From Candidatus Hydrothermus pacificus (GTDB lineage Bacteria; Hydrothermota; Hydrothermia; Hydrothermales; Hydrothermaceae), in assembly GCA_002011615.1 (NCBI GenBank), contig MTOH01000006.1:89912-123727 (forward strand): a stretch of DNA of 33,816 nucleotides, written 5' to 3'. Positions 31,980-33,816 of this stretch are shown piece after piece. The translations under genes were made by a program, and so were the position numbers. The notes beneath the pieces are model-generated. The model did no database searches. It was not told the DNA's origin and saw only the letters and a list, made by a program, of their open reading frames with translations. Positions within the stretch are counted from its first letter, which is position 1. Each line of letters opens with the position of its first letter.

Positions 31980-33816
31980 TTTACAACAGAAAACTTAAAA
32001 TACCCCTTTTTGCCCGGAAATTCCCATCTTAAAATATATACACCAGAGCCGATTCTGCTCAAGTCCATATCAAATTCATTGTATTCACCACCCGTTACAT
32101 AGAATCTATCAGTCTTCAATTTTATTCCTGAAAATGTCCAGATTTCTGTTTTTAAATATCCTGAGTTTTGCATGAATACCCTTAAAGTTGCGCTACTGCT
32201 CTTTACAATTGATGGATATATGTATACCTTTTGTTTCTCCTGTCTTGAACTAGGAGTCAGATGAGATCTTATCCAGGATGTGTTTTGATTATCATACCCG
32301 GTTTTCGCGAAAATTGCAGAATCCACCATTGTATTAAATACATGCAATTCTCCTGTTGTGCTGAAAATGGCAATTTCATATCTATTATCATTGTCAGCAT
32401 CTGTTAATATTGCGCTTCCTGCCCCATTATTTGCAAAATGTAAGGGGAAATAGGGGTTTTGTGTCATGTCATTATAGATATGGGAAAGTTTTAAAGAGTC
32501 TGAATAGGAAATTGAGACTTTATTATTAAGAATAAATGTCAGAGGAACCATATAGGGTGAAAGAAGCGTGTCCCTTTTAATTATAAAGGGAAATTCATTC
32601 ACATAGCTTCCGTTGTGATTTAAAAGGATTAAACTATCATCTTTTATAAAAGATATTTCAAAAAATCCATCCTTATCAAAGTCACATGCTGAAAGGGATG
32701 TAAATCTTCCTGTTCCAACATTTTTTTGCCCTTCAACTTCACCATTTGTGTTTATAACATAAAACCTGCCATCCCCTCTTAAGAGAGCAATCTCGTATTC
32801 ATTATCAGAGTCAAAATCGCCTGTTAAAGGCAAGGAGTATGTATTCAAAAGGGTTGGTTGTAGGGCGGGAAACCCCTGCTTTTCGCTCAAATTTGTATCT
32901 ATAACATGAAGAACACCGTTCTGGTTCAAAATAACAAGATAATTTTCATTATTTTCCTGAAATACACTTATACCTGCAGGTGCATTTCCTGAAAAGAAAG
33001 TCCTGTATTCAAGGGTCATAGGATTCAAGATATAGGTATTTCCATCTTCACCTGAAAAGATTATTTCATAATTTCCATCAGAGTCAAAGTCATAAATTAA
33101 AGGAGGAGAAGTAATTTTTGCAAAGGACAGAGGGAATCCTGGAAATTGCTGTGGATTTGGAGATGTTAAAGAATATACCCTGAGGTATCTATCGGTTGCC
33201 AGAACAATTTCATAAGTTCCATCGTTATCAAAATCATAAAAGGCAGGAGGGAACTTTGCCTCTTCCTGAGCAAAGTCAATATAGGGAACAGAGCCATAAT
33301 CTGTTCCATCCTTGTTTAAAACATATATTTTTCCACCGCTTAGGGTATCTCCGTAGAAATCAAAGGTAAAACTCCCTGCTAATACAAATTCACCTTCTCC
33401 ATCAGAATTTATATCAAGAAAATTCGTAAATGTTTGTTTAAAATTATACCCCGCATGATTAAAAAATGTATCAGGGACAACCGGGAAGGGTGCAAGATAA
33501 ATACTTCTCCTGTATCTGAATGTCATGAACTTGCCTGTGTCTGATGAAATCTCAGAAATTTCTATAAATGATTTTCCTTGATTCCAGCTCTCAGAAGATG
33601 GATTTGTAAAAGGACCGAATTTATCATTGGCACCTGAATAAAATGGGTCATGGGGTGAACCAAACCATGTGTAGGGATATTCTGTCCATTTATCTAGGTC
33701 CTGAATACCATCAGCCTCTTCTAAATCAACTCCTTTATGAATGTCGTTTGAGTTTACTTCCCAGAAATAGTTATAGACAATGTTTTCATCTATGTGCCAT
33801 ACCAGAAGACCTCCAT
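31976..33816 (-). CDS. M6-type secreted protein with FG-GAP repeats and sorting-like C-terminus, 5'-truncated
   Basis: The frame is open to the window edge; 612 residues are visible. The first part reads GGLLVWHIDE, then HKGVDLEEADGIQDLD, which is the C-terminal signature of M6 (immune inhibitor A-type) metalloproteases. The HExxH zinc motif would lie outside the window. From about residue 110 onward there are six or more FG-GAP/VCBS-like repeats with Asp-rich calcium loops (FDNDGTYEI, FDSDGNYEI, FDSDNEYEI, FDKDGFFEI), forming a beta-propeller. The last about 80 residues (KVYIYPSIVKSSS ... GSGVYILRW ... FKFSVVK) resemble a type A C-terminal sorting domain, as in the C25 protease. It is upstream of, and overlaps, the GT2 gene. 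Confidence 0.82.
   Translation of the reverse strand, partial: GGLLVWHIDENIVYNYFWEVNSNDIHKGVDLEEADGIQDLDKWTEYPYTWFGSPHDPFYSGANDKFGPFTNPSSESWNQGKSFIEISEISSDTGKFMTFRYRRSIYLAPFPVVPDTFFNHAGYNFKQTFTNFLDINSDGEGEFVLAGSFTFDFYGDTLSGGKIYVLNKDGTDYGSVPYIDFAQEEAKFPPAFYDFDNDGTYEIVLATDRYLRVYSLTSPNPQQFPGFPLSFAKITSPPLIYDFDSDGNYEIIFSGEDGNTYILNPMTLEYRTFFSGNAPAGISVFQENNENYLVILNQNGVLHVIDTNLSEKQGFPALQPTLLNTYSLPLTGDFDSDNEYEIALLRGDGRFYVINTNGEVEGQKNVGTGRFTSLSACDFDKDGFFEISFIKDDSLILLNHNGSYVNEFPFIIKRDTLLSPYMVPLTFILNNKVSISYSDSLKLSHIYNDMTQNPYFPLHFANNGAGSAILTDADNDNRYEIAIFSTTGELHVFNTMVDSAIFAKTGYDNQNTSWIRSHLTPSSRQEKQKVYIYPSIVKSSSATLRVFMQNSGYLKTEIWTFSGIKLKTDRFYVTGGEYNEFDMDLSRIGSGVYILRWEFPGKKGYFKFSVVK

Noticed and set aside
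1-33816. CRISPR array, insertion sequence with transposase, prophage or replication origin
   Set aside because: No spaced direct repeats, transposase, phage or dnaA-box cluster was seen; the only repeat family is the three-copy element described.

Overview
The window is an AT-rich chromosomal segment of a diderm bacterium. The coding bias (AGA/AGG arginine, many Lys/Glu/Ile) and the proteome suggest an anaerobic, possibly thermophilic, uncultivated lineage. A gingipain-like C25 protease and an M6-type protease both carry C-terminal sorting-like domains. There are DUF3857/transglutaminase proteins, TPR lipoproteins, a 7Fe/8Fe ferredoxin and an iron-sulfur flavoprotein. This mixture resembles candidate division WOR-3 (Stahlbacteria) or neighbouring groups; that placement is an inference and no rRNA is present to test it.

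Layout. (1) 1-4561 (+): a truncated transglutaminase-like protein, a second DUF3857/transglutaminase-like protein with a degenerate active site, and an M3 oligoendopeptidase. (2) 4564-6030 (-): an exported protein of unknown function. (3) 6171-8309 (+): the C25 protease. (4) 8327-13295: a roughly 5 kb island bracketed by two copies of an inverted-repeat element, holding four exported genes: a beta-propeller protein, an ankyrin/TolB-like protein broken by a one-base frameshift, a PQQ-like lipoprotein and a probable outer-membrane barrel. (5) tRNA-Asp(GUC) at 13363-13437. (6) 14812-13446 (-): nitroreductase and iron-sulfur flavoprotein. (7) fdhD (+). (8) tmRNA (ssrA) on the minus strand at 15754-16098. 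(9) 17074-16163 (-): a PerR-like regulator, dodecin and ferredoxin. (10) 17167-21833 (+): ftsX, an EnvC-like amidase activator, a J-domain/TPR protein and a large TPR protein. (11) 21858-31010 (+): ribBA, ribH, pyrC, a TldE/PmbA-like gene, a TPR lipoprotein, argF, an aldehyde dehydrogenase and a class III aminotransferase. (12) 33816-31269 (-): a truncated M6-type secreted protein and a GT2 glycosyltransferase.

The most coherent signal is how genes start. Nearly every first gene of a transcription unit has a TATAAT box ending only 6-10 bases before its ATG, usually with a TTGAnn box 18 bases further up and no Shine-Dalgarno sequence. These mRNAs should be leaderless or nearly so. Genes inside operons instead have AGGAGG-type sites or NTGA stop/start overlaps. 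This pattern fixes several start codons, leaves no room for a riboswitch ahead of ribBA, and places the perR and ftsX promoters back to back with their -35 boxes one base apart.

Other points of interest are the repeat-bracketed island, whose repeats have the RYYYAAC...GTTRRRY geometry of integron attC sites; pseudoenzyme versions of a transglutaminase and a LytM peptidase; and a tmRNA with a short predicted tag, ANTYAYAA. I did not find a convincing unknown defence or mobile system; the island is the best candidate for something undescribed.
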